A stretch of DNA of 64,000 nt from Cyanobium sp. Cruz CV13-4-11 (GTDB lineage Bacteria; Cyanobacteriota; Cyanobacteriia; PCC-6307; Cyanobiaceae): positions 27,399-91,398 of the forward strand of contig NZ_JAGQCH010000016.1 in the NCBI RefSeq assembly GCF_024346055.1, in the 5' to 3' direction. Within the stretch, counting starts at the first letter, position 1. Each line of letters begins with the position of its first letter. The position numbers were made by a program, and so were the translations under genes. The notes under the pieces were generated by a model. That model was given only the letters and a program-made list of their open reading frames with translations, had not been told where the DNA came from and ran no database searches. Positions 43,479 to 52,277 of the stretch are shown piece by piece.

Positions 43479-44555
43479 TCATTCGAGCGAGACGCCCATG
43501 GGCTCGTTGTCCTCCGCCTGCTCCAGCAGCATCTGCTTGTAGCGGGCGGCCATTTCCTCAGCCTTGTCGAACACCTTCTGGGGATCGCTCAGCATGTCGC
43601 CGGGTTCCGGCTCGAGGGCCTTGGTGGACAGCGAGATCCGGCCCCTCTCGGCGTCGAGATCGATGATCATCACCTTCATCTGATCGTTGACATTGAGCAC
43701 CGTGTGGGGCGTCTCGATGTGCTCGTGGCTGATCTCGGAGATGTGTAGCAGGCCGCTGACACCACCGATGTCGATGAAGGCGCCGTAGGGCTTGATGCCC
43801 CGAACGGTTCCCAGCACCACTTCGCCCACTTCGAGGCGATTCATCTTGCGCTCCACCAGGGCGCGGCGATGGCTGAGCACCAGGCGGTTGCGCTCTTCGT
43901 CCACCTCGAGGAACTTGAGGGGGAGGAAGTCGGCCACGAGCTCCTCCTTGGCCTTGCGGGTGCTGATGTGGCTGCCGGGGATGAAGCCCCGCAGGCCCTC
44001 CACCCGCACCAGCGCGCCGCCGCGGTTGGTGGCGAACACTTCGCTGTAGATGGTGGCGTCTTCCTTCTGCAGCTGTCGCACCCGCTCCCAGGCACGCTGG
44101 TACTCGATGCGGCGCACCGAAAGGGTGAGCTGGCCGTCCTCGTTCTCCTCGCTGAGGATGAAGAATTCGCGTACTTCTCCGGGCTCGAGCACGTCGGAGA
44201 GATGCTCGACCCGGTTGATGGAAACCTCCTGGAGAGGCATGAAGGCGGCGGTCTTGGCGCCGATGTCGATCATGGCGCCCTTTGATTCAAGGGCGAACAC
44301 GGTGCCGTTGACGACGTCACCCGGCTTGAAGTTGTAGTCGTACTTGCTGAGCAGAGCCGCGAACTCGTCCAGCGTGAAGCCCACACCGTCGCCGTCCCGA
44401 GCGCTGACCCTGCTGCTGGAGTCGTCGGCGCTGGGCACCTCTTCCGGGATCGCCAGATCGAGTTCCGCTGTGATCTCGATGTCGGCGGCCTCCTCGCTGC
44501 TGATCGGCGTGAGGGCCTCGAGGGTGTCGGCTTCGGAAGAAGGAGTGAGGGTCAT
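43479..44555 (-). CDS. rpsA: 30S ribosomal protein S1
   Basis: The 358-residue protein has an acidic N-terminal extension and three S1 RNA-binding domains (starting near FKPGDVVNGTVFALESKGAM, then ...ATNRGGALVRVEGLRGFIPG, and LEVGEVVLGTVRGIKPYGAF). Cyanobacterial S1 is this three-domain form, shorter than the six-domain E. coli protein. ATG 44555 removes a non-conserved extension. Confidence 0.93.
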   Translation of the reverse strand: MTLTPSSEADTLEALTPISSEEAADIEITAELDLAIPEEVPSADDSSSRVSARDGDGVGFTLDEFAALLSKYDYNFKPGDVVNGTVFALESKGAMIDIGAKTAAFMPLQEVSINRVEHLSDVLEPGEVREFFILSEENEDGQLTLSVRRIEYQRAWERVRQLQKEDATIYSEVFATNRGGALVRVEGLRGFIPGSHISTRKAKEELVADFLPLKFLEVDEERNRLVLSHRRALVERKMNRLEVGEVVLGTVRGIKPYGAFIDIGGVSGLLHISEISHEHIETPHTVLNVNDQMKVMIIDLDAERGRISLSTKALEPEPGDMLSDPQKVFDKAEEMAARYKQMLLEQAEDNEPMGVSLE

Positions 44556-44681
44556 GGAGCTGGGGCGGTCTGCCGGTGGCAGTGCGAAGGAACGGGGTGA
44601 CTGCCCGCCTGCAGCGCACACCCGATCGATCACTCTATCAATGGGCCGGCAGGCCAGCCTTTCAACGGGCTGGAACCGGCC

Positions 44682-45167
44682 TCAGCCGACCACCACCAGG
44701 CGGTTCTTGGTCTTGCCCCGGTTCCCCAGGCCTTCCAGGGTGGCCACAAAATCGCTGACGCCCTGGAACTGGCGGTAGACGGAGGCGAAGCGCACGTAGG
44801 CGACTTCGCTCATCTCCCGCAGGCGCTGCAGCACCAGTTCCCCGATCTCGTTGCTGCTCACCTCGCGGCCGGCCCGCTGCTGCAGCACCAGTTCGATGTC
44901 GTCGACGACGGCCTCCAGCCGGGAGGGTTCGAGGCCTGTTTTCTCGCAGGCCCTCAGCAGACCATGCAGCAGTTTGCTGCGGTTGAAGGTTTCCCTGCTG
45001 CCGTTGCGCTTGACCACGGTGATCGGGACAGTCTCGACCCGTTCGTAGGTGGTGAAGCGAAAATCACAGTTGAGGCACTCCCTGCGTCGCCGCACACTGC
45101 GTCCGGAATCGGCGGCCCTTGATTCCAGAACACGGCTATCGGTGTGTTGGCAGGAGGGACATTGCAT
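44682..45167 (-). CDS. nrdR: Transcriptional repressor NrdR
   Basis: The 161-residue protein has the N-terminal zinc ribbon [13 protein letters not shown]...[12 protein letters not shown] and the ATP-cone domain ([20 protein letters not shown]). NrdR senses nucleotides and represses ribonucleotide reductase genes. It lies downstream of psbB-psbT behind a terminator. Confidence 0.96.
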   Translation of the reverse strand: MQCPSCQHTDSRVLESRAADSGRSVRRRRECLNCDFRFTTYERVETVPITVVKRNGSRETFNRSKLLHGLLRACEKTGLEPSRLEAVVDDIELVLQQRAGREVSSNEIGELVLQRLREMSEVAYVRFASVYRQFQGVSDFVATLEGLGNRGKTKNRLVVVG

Positions 45168-45253
45168 CCCTGGGCACGCTTCCAAGTGTTTGGAGTGTAA
45201 ACAGCTACGCGCACAAAGAGAAGGGCTTGCCTTCAAGGTGGGGGCCTAGGCAA

Positions 45254-45280
45254 GAAAAAACCCCTGGTTGCCCAGGGGTT
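45254..45280 (-). terminator. Terminator after psbT
   Basis: AACCCCTGGGCAACCAGGGG followed by six Ts on the minus strand, about 20 bp past the psbT stop. It ends the psbB-psbT transcript. Confidence 0.93.
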
Positions 45281-45300
45281 GAATCAATCTGGAAGCGTGG

Positions 45301-45396
45301 TCACTTGCCGATTTTCGGGGGATCGCGGAAGGCGATCGCGAAAAAGAGCGTGGAAATGGCCAGGGCCAGGATCAGGATGTAGGCGAAGCTCTCCAT
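45301..45396 (-). CDS. psbT: Photosystem II protein PsbT
   Basis: A 31-residue single-helix subunit: [20 protein letters not shown] then [11 protein letters not shown]. This is the family sequence almost letter for letter. PsbT sits at the photosystem II dimer interface near the acceptor side. It follows psbB by 24 bp in the usual operon. Confidence 0.98.
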   Translation of the reverse strand: MESFAYILILALAISTLFFAIAFRDPPKIGK

Positions 45397-45420
45397 GGGA
45401 ATCCTCGGGGGGGCTGGCGG

Positions 45421-46980
45421 TCAGCTGAGGGGGGAGCCGGCCGGGGGCACGAAGCCCTCGGGCAGGCGTCGGGTGGAACGGTCGCCCAGCTTGGCGAACA
45501 GACCGAATTCCACCTGCTCACCGAGATCGGGGTCGATACCGGCGAAGACATCACGGTAGAGGGTGCGGGCACCGTGCCAGATGTGGCCGAAGAAGAAGAG
45601 CAGAGCGAAGCAGGCATGGCCGAAAGTGAACCAGCCGCGGGGGGAACTGCGGAAGGTGCCGTCGGAGTGGTAGGTCTCGCGGTCGAACTCGAAGGCCTCG
45701 CCGAGCTGGGCCTTGCGGGCCAGTCGCTTGACGTCGGCGGGATCGGTGAACGTCTGACCGTTGAGGGCACCGCCGTAGACGGTGGCCGTCACGCCCTGCT
45801 GTTCAAAGGAGTACTTCGCCTCGGCACGACGGAAGGGGATGTCGGCGCGGACGATGCCCTGCTGGTCCTGGAGGACCACCGGGAAGTTCTCGAAGAAGTT
45901 GGGCAGGCGACGGACTTCGAGGTCGTGGCCCTCCTTGTCGGTGAAGGAGATGTGCCCGATCCAGGAGGTGGGCAGGCCGTCACCGTTGATCATCGGGCCG
46001 ACCCGGAACAGACCGCCTTTGGCGGGACTGTTGCCGACGTAGTCGAAGAAGGCCAGCTTCTCGGGAATAGCCGCGTAAGCCTCTTCCTTGGTGGCGCCGT
46101 TGTCCAGGGCCGTCTGGACGCGACGATTGATCTCCGTCTTGAAGTAGTTCTGATCCCACTGGTAGCGGGTGGGGCCGAACAGCTCCACGGGGGTGGCCGC
46201 TGAGCCATACCACATGGTTCCGGCCACGATGAAGGCCGCGAAGAACACCGCCGCGATGGCGCTGGCCAGCACCGTCTCGATGTTGCCCATGCGGAGCGCC
46301 TTGTAGAGGCGTTCCGGCGGTCGGGTGGTGATGTGGAAGATGCCGGCGATGATGCCCACGATGCCGGCGGCGATGTGGTGGGCCACGATCCCCCCAGGGT
46401 TGAAGGGGTTGAAGCCTTCAGGTCCCCAGGAGGGCTGTACCGCTTCGAGGTGGCCTGTGAGGCTGTACGGATCCGAGATCCACATCCCCGGTCCGAAGAC
46501 CCCGGTGAGGTGGAAGGCGCCGAAGCCGAAGCAGCCCAGGCCCGCCAGCAGCAGGTGGATGCCGAAGATCTTGGGCAGGTCGAGAGCTGGCTCCCCGGAG
46601 CGGGGGTCCTGCCAGATCTCGAGATCCCAGTAGGTCCAGTGCCAGATGGCGGCCAGGAAAAGCAGGCCACTGAAGATGATGTGGGCGGCGGCCACGCCTT
46701 CGAAGCTCCAGAAGCCGGGGTCGACGCCGGTTTCACCGGTGACGCTCCAGCCCCCCCAGCTGCCTGTCACGCCCAGGCGGGCCATGAAGGGCATGACGAA
46801 CATGCCCTGGCGCCACATGGGGTTGAGGACCGGGTCGGAGGGGTCGAAGATCGCGAGCTCGTAGAGCGCCATGGAGCCGGCCCAGCCGGCTACCAGGGCG
46901 GTGTGCATGAGGTGCACGGCCAGCAGTCGGCCCGGGTCGTTGATGACGACCGTGTGCACCCGGTACCAGGGCAATCCCAT
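45421..46980 (-). CDS. psbB: Photosystem II CP47 chlorophyll-binding protein
   Basis: The 519-residue inner antenna of photosystem II starts [20 protein letters not shown] and has six membrane helices with His chlorophyll ligands ([62 protein letters not shown]) and the large luminal loop between helices 5 and 6. Start and end match the family. Divergent from the 2Fe-2S gene. Confidence 0.99.
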   Translation of the reverse strand: MGLPWYRVHTVVINDPGRLLAVHLMHTALVAGWAGSMALYELAIFDPSDPVLNPMWRQGMFVMPFMARLGVTGSWGGWSVTGETGVDPGFWSFEGVAAAHIIFSGLLFLAAIWHWTYWDLEIWQDPRSGEPALDLPKIFGIHLLLAGLGCFGFGAFHLTGVFGPGMWISDPYSLTGHLEAVQPSWGPEGFNPFNPGGIVAHHIAAGIVGIIAGIFHITTRPPERLYKALRMGNIETVLASAIAAVFFAAFIVAGTMWYGSAATPVELFGPTRYQWDQNYFKTEINRRVQTALDNGATKEEAYAAIPEKLAFFDYVGNSPAKGGLFRVGPMINGDGLPTSWIGHISFTDKEGHDLEVRRLPNFFENFPVVLQDQQGIVRADIPFRRAEAKYSFEQQGVTATVYGGALNGQTFTDPADVKRLARKAQLGEAFEFDRETYHSDGTFRSSPRGWFTFGHACFALLFFFGHIWHGARTLYRDVFAGIDPDLGEQVEFGLFAKLGDRSTRRLPEGFVPPAGSPLS

Positions 46981-47172
46981 TGGGGGGTCAGGTCTGGGTT
47001 GACAGTTGCCGAAGCCGATCGCCGGGGCGAAGGCGGCTAAGGAGACGCTCGGTGATTACCGATCCGTGCTGGCGATGGTAAGGGTTGCGGGCAACGGCAC
47101 GGGGCCCAGGTAACGGACCGCAACGGCGCGATTCACAATGGGAACCGTTCCGCCCCCCGTGAGGCTTCCGCC

Positions 47173-47673
47173 ATGCCCATGATCCGCTTCGTGCGTGAGC
47201 AGCGTGACGTGGAGTGCTACCCGGGGGAGAATCTTCGGGAGGTGGCCCTGCGTGAAGGCATCGAGCTCTACGGCCTCAAGGGCCGCCTGGGCAACTGCGG
47301 CGGCTGCGGCCAGTGCATCACCTGCTTCGTCGAGGTGGTGGAGGGGGGCGCCGACAACGCCCTCAGCGAGCAGACCTCGGTGGAACTGCTGAAGCTCAAG
47401 CGGCGTCCCCAGACCTGGCGCCTGGCCTGTCAGGCCCTGGTGCAGAAATCGGTAATGGTGCTCACCAGGCCCCAGGTGGGACTCGGGGATCGGGAGGGAG
47501 AACTCAGTCGGGCCCGTTCCCTGCCCCTGCCGGAGGGCCCCACCGCCTGGCCCGAGCCCCCCGCCGCTCCAGAGGATGGGGAGTCCGAGGCGTCAGAGAC
47601 GTCCCCCGAAGCAGCCGGGGCTCCATCCACAACGAGCGATGAAGGGGGCGTCCTTCCCGCCGATGGGCGGTGA
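47173..47673 (+). CDS. 2Fe-2S ferredoxin-like protein with acidic tail
   Basis: The first 105 residues form a ferredoxin-like domain with the cluster motif GRLGNCGGCGQCITCFVEVV and a later Cys in WRLACQALV. The spacing differs from plant-type PetF. A Pro/Glu/Ser-rich tail of about 60 residues follows. Such a gene between psbB and psbM is, from memory, usual in picocyanobacteria. Electron partners unknown. ATG 47173 or 47179. Confidence 0.85.
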   Translation: MPMIRFVREQRDVECYPGENLREVALREGIELYGLKGRLGNCGGCGQCITCFVEVVEGGADNALSEQTSVELLKLKRRPQTWRLACQALVQKSVMVLTRPQVGLGDREGELSRARSLPLPEGPTAWPEPPAAPEDGESEASETSPEAAGAPSTTSDEGGVLPADGR

Positions 47674-47700
47674 TACCTTCTCAGCACCTCTCCAGCAGTC

Positions 47701-47808
47701 ATGGAAACCAACGACCTCGGCTTCGTTGCCAGCCTCCTGTTCGTTCTGGTTCCCGCCGTCTTCCTGATCATTCTCTACATCCAGACGAACAGCCGCCAGG
47801 GCGGCTGA
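47701..47808 (+). CDS. psbM: Photosystem II protein PsbM
   Basis: A 35-residue single-helix subunit: [20 protein letters not shown] then [15 protein letters not shown], the usual PsbM sequence. It lines the photosystem II dimer interface. It lies 27 bp after the 2Fe-2S gene. Confidence 0.98.
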   Translation: METNDLGFVASLLFVLVPAVFLIILYIQTNSRQGG

Positions 47809-47815
47809 TTCTGGT

Positions 47816-48676
47816 TCAGCGCGCCCGCCCTTCCGGCTCCCGCACAAGCAGCACCGGGGCCGGGGCATGGACGCGGATGTAGTCGCTCACTGAGCTGCCC
47901 AGCAGCTTGTCGAGATCCACCAGCCCCCGGGCCACCAGCGGCCGACGGTCCTGGGAGGCGATCACCACCAGATCGGCCTTCACGTCCTCGGCGGTGCCGC
48001 AGACGCTCCGGGCGATGTCACCGGTGCGGTGCAGGCCCTTCATCTCCACCCCGAAGCTGCGGGCCCGCTGGATGGCCTTCAGCAGCACGTCATCGCCTGG
48101 GGTGCGCCCCCCCCGGGACGGGGTGATGTCCTGGCGGGACACGTGCACGCCCGTGAGGCTGCCGCCGGGGATCCCCTGCACCAGCTCACAGGCCAGCCGC
48201 AGGGCGTCATCGCCCACCCCGGTGCCGTCAATGGCCACCAGGACCCGGTTGATGGCCTTCACGTAGAGGTCGTCGCGGACCAGCAGCATGGGCCGGGTCG
48301 ACAGCTGGAAGACGTACTGGCTGGTGCTGTTGCCCAGGATCGACTGCAGCCTCCCCAGGCCCCGCGATCCCATCACGATCAGATCGGCCTCCAGCTCATC
48401 GGCCACCTTCAGCACGGTCAGCTTGGTGTCGCCCTCGCGCACCACGGTGTTGACCTCGCCCGGTGTCAGACCGAGGCGCTCGATGGCCTCCTTCACCAGA
48501 ATCTCGGCCTGCTGGCGATGGCTTTCCAGGCCGAGCCCCCCCTGCTCGGGAATCACGTGCAGCAGGTTGATCCGGGCCTGGCGGCAGGGAGGGATGTCGC
48601 GCAGGAGGCGGACCATCTCCTCGACATGGCCCTTACCGGAATCGGCGATCAGCAGGTTGCGGAACACGGACATCAA
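47816..48676 (-). CDS. Tandem universal stress protein
   Basis: The 286-residue protein has two Usp domains. Domain 1 (residues 1-138) has the ATP-binding end GSRGLGRLQSILGNSTSQYV. Domain 2 starts NRVLVAIDGTGVGDDALRLA and ends SSVSDYIRVHAPAPVLLV, where the G-2x-G-9x-G(S/T) motif is poorer. Usp proteins respond to stress; target unknown. It converges with psbM. Start ATG 48676 or 48673. Confidence 0.88.
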   Translation of the reverse strand: MMSVFRNLLIADSGKGHVEEMVRLLRDIPPCRQARINLLHVIPEQGGLGLESHRQQAEILVKEAIERLGLTPGEVNTVVREGDTKLTVLKVADELEADLIVMGSRGLGRLQSILGNSTSQYVFQLSTRPMLLVRDDLYVKAINRVLVAIDGTGVGDDALRLACELVQGIPGGSLTGVHVSRQDITPSRGGRTPGDDVLLKAIQRARSFGVEMKGLHRTGDIARSVCGTAEDVKADLVVIASQDRRPLVARGLVDLDKLLGSSVSDYIRVHAPAPVLLVREPEGRAR

Positions 48677-48738
48677 CGTGGCTTGGGATCAGCCTATGGC
48701 TGATCCCTATTCCGCCATCCCCTGTGGTGAAGACCGTG

Positions 48739-49203
48739 ATGCAGCGTTCAGACAAGGCCTGGTGGCGCCTGCAGCGGCGTGTGCTGCCCCAGCACACCGA
48801 CCATGCCGGGGTCATGTGGCACGGGGCCTACCTGGCCTGGCTCGAGGAGGCGAGGGTTGAGGCCCTGGCCCAGGCCGGCCTGGCCTACAGCGCCCTCTCT
48901 GCCAGAGGGCTGGAGTTGCCGGTGGTGGGCCTGCGGATCGACTACCGCCAGGCCCTGCTCCATGGCGACGGCGTCGAGATCCGCAGCCAGGTGCTGCCGC
49001 GGCGGGGGGTGAAGCTGCCCTGGCACAGCCAATTCATGGGACCGGATGGGGCCGTGGCGGCGGAAGCCTCCGTTGATCTGGTGCTGGTGGATCTCTCCGG
49101 TGGCCCGTCGCAGCGCCGCCTGCTGCGGCGATTGCCCCAGGACCTGGAGCAGGCCCTGGCGATCCTGCGCTCCGGCCCGTCCGAAGCCGCCGTCCAGCCA
49201 TAG
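48739..49203 (+). CDS. Hotdog-fold acyl-CoA thioesterase
   Basis: The 154-residue protein has the 4HBT motif HTDHAGVMWHGAYLAWLEEA with the catalytic-type Asp, and LPVVGLRIDYRQALLHGD. YbgC/DHNA-CoA thioesterases share this shape. In cyanobacteria one such enzyme acts in phylloquinone synthesis; whether this is that one cannot be told. GTG codons 48724 and 48727 are also possible starts. Confidence 0.8.
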   Translation: MQRSDKAWWRLQRRVLPQHTDHAGVMWHGAYLAWLEEARVEALAQAGLAYSALSARGLELPVVGLRIDYRQALLHGDGVEIRSQVLPRRGVKLPWHSQFMGPDGAVAAEASVDLVLVDLSGGPSQRRLLRRLPQDLEQALAILRSGPSEAAVQP

Positions 49204-49215
49204 TACGCTTGTACT
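49202..49215. promoter_or_regulatory. Candidate LexA box before dprA
   Basis: AGTACGCTTGTACT is a perfect palindrome in its arms (AGTAC/GTACT) and matches the published cyanobacterial LexA pattern RGTACNNNDGTWCB. It overlaps the stop of the thioesterase gene and lies 25 bp before the dprA ATG. Confidence 0.6.
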
Positions 49216-49240
49216 GCTGTTCAGGCGGTGGGGCGCGGGC

Positions 49241-50404
49241 ATGGGAGAGCTGGTGCAGGGGGCCTTCCCCCGCCGCGGGGCCCCGGTCTGGGATCGGCAG
49301 CAGCGCCTCTGGTGGCTGCTCTGGAGTCGATGCCCCGGCCTTGGCTGGCAGCGGCTGCGGGCCCTCGAGGCCGGCTGTGGCGGGCTGGCCGCCGCCTGGC
49401 AGGCAACCGCCGAGGAGCTGGCGGCCGTGCCGGGCCTGGGGCAGGGGCTGGTGGCCGCGGTGGAGCGGTTTCGCCGTCACTGGGGCCCCCGGCCCCTGGA
49501 GGCCTTTGCACCCCGGTGCCGCTTCGGCCGTGGGGTGCTGGTGCCCGGGGATCGGGCCTGGCCTGCGGGTCTGCGGCAGCTGCAGCGGCCACCCCTGCAG
49601 CTGTGCTGGCGGGGGCGGGGCAGCCTGTGGCCCCACCTGGGCCTGCGCCGCTCGGTGGCGGTGGTGGGCACCCGTCGTCCGTCCCTGCATGGCCTCTCGA
49701 TGGCCCACGCCATCGGCGGCGCCCTGGCCGAGGCGGGCTGGCCTGTGCTGAGCGGTCTGGCCGAAGGCATCGACGGGGCCGCCCATGAAGGGTGTCTGGC
49801 GGCTGGGGGTGCCCCGGTGGGGGTGCTGGGCACACCGCTGGGCCGCGCCTACCCCCTGCACCACGCGGCGCTGCAGGGTGAGGTGGCCCGCAAGGGCCTG
49901 CTCGTGAGTGAGCTGGCCGAGGGCGGCAGCGTCCGGCCCGGCAGCTTCGCGGCTCGCAACCGCCTGCTGGTGGCCATGGCGGCCGCGGTGGTGGTGGTGG
50001 AGTGCCCGGTGGAGAGTGGGGCGCTGCATTCGGCCGAGCTGGCCTGGCAGCTGGAGATGCCGCTCTGGGTGGTGCCCGCCGATGCTGGCCGCGCCTCGGC
50101 CTTGGGCAGCAATCGTCTTCTGGCCAGGGGCGCCACTCCCCTGCTCATCCCCGCCGACCTGATCGGCCAGCTTGGCAGGGGGCCCCTGGCCCTGCGGCCC
50201 CCCGCAGACGCCCCTGCCCCCGCCTGGGGGCTCCGCAGGGCGGAGGCCGAGGGGCTGCTGGAGGCGGTGGGCGGTGGCGCCAGCCTCGAGCAGCTGAGCC
50301 TGGCTCTGGATCGCCCCATGGCCGAGCTGATGCCCTGGCTGCTGGAGCTGGAGCTGGCTGGGCTGTTGCGGGCCGAGGCCGGCCTCTGCTGGCGCCCCTG
50401 CTGA
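49241..50404 (+). CDS. dprA: DNA-processing protein DprA
   Basis: DprA loads RecA on incoming single-stranded DNA during transformation. The 387-residue protein has the Rossmann-like core VVGTRRPSLHGLSMA, SGLAEGIDGAAHEGC, GVLGTPLGRAYPL, SVRPGSFAARNRLLVAMAAA and a C-terminal winged-helix-like part. ATG 49241 is the first in-frame ATG. A possible LexA site lies just upstream. An IS separates it from prmC. Confidence 0.92.
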   Translation: MGELVQGAFPRRGAPVWDRQQRLWWLLWSRCPGLGWQRLRALEAGCGGLAAAWQATAEELAAVPGLGQGLVAAVERFRRHWGPRPLEAFAPRCRFGRGVLVPGDRAWPAGLRQLQRPPLQLCWRGRGSLWPHLGLRRSVAVVGTRRPSLHGLSMAHAIGGALAEAGWPVLSGLAEGIDGAAHEGCLAAGGAPVGVLGTPLGRAYPLHHAALQGEVARKGLLVSELAEGGSVRPGSFAARNRLLVAMAAAVVVVECPVESGALHSAELAWQLEMPLWVVPADAGRASALGSNRLLARGATPLLIPADLIGQLGRGPLALRPPADAPAPAWGLRRAEAEGLLEAVGGGASLEQLSLALDRPMAELMPWLLELELAGLLRAEAGLCWRPC

Positions 50405-50435
50405 GGCCGCCACTGCCTCGATCGCCACTGCCTAG
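50405..50435. repeat. 15-bp tandem repeats, left side of IS
   Basis: Units start at 50405 (GGCCGCCACTGCCTC) and 50420 (GATCGCCACTGCCTA). The array continues right of the IS at 52235 and 52250. Removing the IS and one CTAG gives four units in register. Confidence 0.8.
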
Positions 50436-52231
50436 GAGCCTCTTGCGCATAGATCACCCAGCTCCGAACACCACACCTCTCCACAGACACCCATAAATCT
50501 TCCCAGAACCCAGTGACAGCAATGGATCTGCCTGGAAGAATAGGTCATGCAAAAGCTCAAGACCTTCCGCCCCTGGGTTCCTGGGCAGACCTCCTTGCTG
50601 CCGGCCTCGCCGAGTGACTGGCTATCGGCTGACCATCAGGTGTATTTCCTGCTGGATCTGGTCGACGAGCTGGATCTGTCGGCGATCGTGATCCCTGCCC
50701 AGAGCAAGGATCCCCGCGGTGAGAAAGGGTTTGACCCGCGGATGATGACGTTGTTACTGCTTTATGCCTACTGCGCCGGCATCGTCTCCTCCCGCAAGAT
50801 TGAACGGGCCTGTTACGAGGATCTGGCGTTCCGGGTGCTGACGGGCAACCAGCAGCCGGATCACAGCCGCATCAGTGAGTTCCGCCGCCGCAACCTTGAG
50901 GCCCTGAGCGAGCTGTTTGTGCAGATTCTGCGGCTCTGCCAGAAGGCCGGGATGGTGAGCCTGGGTCATGTGGCGCTGGATGGCACCAGGGTGCAGGCCA
51001 ATGCCAGCAAGCACAAAGCGATGAGCCATGAGCGGATGCTCAAAGCCGAGGCCCAGCTGGAGAAGGAGATCAAGGAGCTGATGCGGAAGGCCGAGATCCT
51101 GGATGCGCAGGAGGACGGCAAGTACGGCAAGGGAAAGCTTGGCAGTGATCTACCCAAGGAGCTGCAGCGCCGCCAGGACCGGCTGGAGAAGATCAGCCAG
51201 GCCCGCAAAGCGCTGGAGGCGGAAGCGGCAGCCGCCGCTGCCCGTGATCGCACCAAGCAGGCAACAGCGGCAGAAGCCGCAGCTGCGGCTTCTGCCGCTG
51301 TAGCGGAGGAACAAGCGGATGCCAGCGAGCAGCAGAAGCTCCGCGACAAAGCGGCCAAGGCACGAAAGAAAGCAGAGACCGCCAAGGATCTGGCTATCGA
51401 GAAGGCCCGTGAGGCAGGCCACGAGCCCGAGGGATTGGAGCCCCAGGCGGCCGACGCCATGCCCCATCGAGGGCTTGCCCATCGGGCTGATGGCAGCCCC
51501 AAGGCCAGGGCGCAGCGGAATTTCACTGATCCCGACAGCCACATCATGAAGAGTGATGGGAACTTGCTGCAGGGCTACAACTGCCAGGCGGCAGTCGATG
51601 GCGATCACCAGGTGATCGTGGCGATGGGCGTCAGCAACCAGCCTCCTGACGTGGAGCACCTGGTGCCCATGCTGGAGCGCACGATCGCCAACACCGGTGC
51701 CTGTCCAGAGACGTTCATTGCCGATGCGGGCTACTGGAGTGAGGACAACGTCTCTGCCTGCGAGAAGCGAGGCACCGACCCCCACATCTCGACCGGCAGG
51801 CAGAAGCACGGTCAGCCGCCGCCAGCCATCTGTGGCCCCATCCCCAAAGATCTGGATGCCAAAGGCAAGATGGCTCGCAAGCTGCGCAAGAAGGAAGGGA
51901 GGGAGATCTACGCCAAGCGCAAGACGATCGTGGAGCCGGTGTTTGGTCAGACCAAAGAAGCGCGAGGGCTGCGGCGGTTTCTATTGCGCGGGCTGGAGAA
52001 GGTGAACAGTGAATGGACGATCTGGGGCATGACGCACAACCTCAACAAGCTATGGCGCTACCTGAAGCAGCAGAGGTGCCAGCAAGCGATGGCAACGGGA
52101 TAGGGGGGCCAGGCCCCCACGGCTGAGCAGGAGGCAGCAAACCGCCTACTAAAATCGTCAGAAGACGATGTAGAAAGAAGTGCCGAGCTGCGCTGGATGG
52201 CGTGAGCGACGGCGCTACGGGCAACATGCTC
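50436..52231 (+). mobile_element. IS1182-family insertion sequence
   Basis: A 1,796-bp element with imperfect inverted ends, GAGCCTCTTGCGCATAG on the left and GAGCATGTTGCCCGTAG on the right (13 of 17 match). CTAG flanks both ends (50432-50435 and 52232-52235), a likely 4-bp target duplication. It holds one full transposase gene and about 130 bp of 3' non-coding DNA. Confidence 0.88.
50547..52103 (+). CDS. IS1182-family DDE transposase
   Basis: The 518-residue protein has the DUF772-type N-terminus (WLSADHQVYFLLDLVDELDL, RMMTLLLLYAYCAGIVSSRK, DHSRISEFRRRNLEALSELF), a first Asp region HVALDGTRVQANASKH, a long Ala/Lys/Glu-rich coiled insert (residues 165-285), a second Asp in FIADAGYWSEDN and the Glu region RKTIVEPVFGQTKEARGLRR. 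It is uninterrupted, so the element may be active. Codon use is less GC-extreme than the host. Confidence 0.95.
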   Translation: MQKLKTFRPWVPGQTSLLPASPSDWLSADHQVYFLLDLVDELDLSAIVIPAQSKDPRGEKGFDPRMMTLLLLYAYCAGIVSSRKIERACYEDLAFRVLTGNQQPDHSRISEFRRRNLEALSELFVQILRLCQKAGMVSLGHVALDGTRVQANASKHKAMSHERMLKAEAQLEKEIKELMRKAEILDAQEDGKYGKGKLGSDLPKELQRRQDRLEKISQARKALEAEAAAAAARDRTKQATAAEAAAAASAAVAEEQADASEQQKLRDKAAKARKKAETAKDLAIEKAREAGHEPEGLEPQAADAMPHRGLAHRADGSPKARAQRNFTDPDSHIMKSDGNLLQGYNCQAAVDGDHQVIVAMGVSNQPPDVEHLVPMLERTIANTGACPETFIADAGYWSEDNVSACEKRGTDPHISTGRQKHGQPPPAICGPIPKDLDAKGKMARKLRKKEGREIYAKRKTIVEPVFGQTKEARGLRRFLLRGLEKVNSEWTIWGMTHNLNKLWRYLKQQRCQQAMATG

Positions 52232-52234
52232 CTA

Positions 52235-52264
52235 GATCGCCACTGCCTAGATCGCCACTGCTGA
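52235..52264. repeat. 15-bp tandem repeats, right side of IS
   Basis: Units at 52235 (GATCGCCACTGCCTA) and 52250 (GATCGCCACTGCTGA) continue the array seen at 50405-50435. Confidence 0.8.
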
Positions 52265-52277
52265 TTAGGCTCTCTCC

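Noticed and set aside
48739..49203. Specific call of the thioesterase as the phylloquinone (DHNA-CoA) enzyme
   Set aside because: The visible motif is common to several hotdog thioesterases and no menaquinone or phylloquinone gene is next to it.
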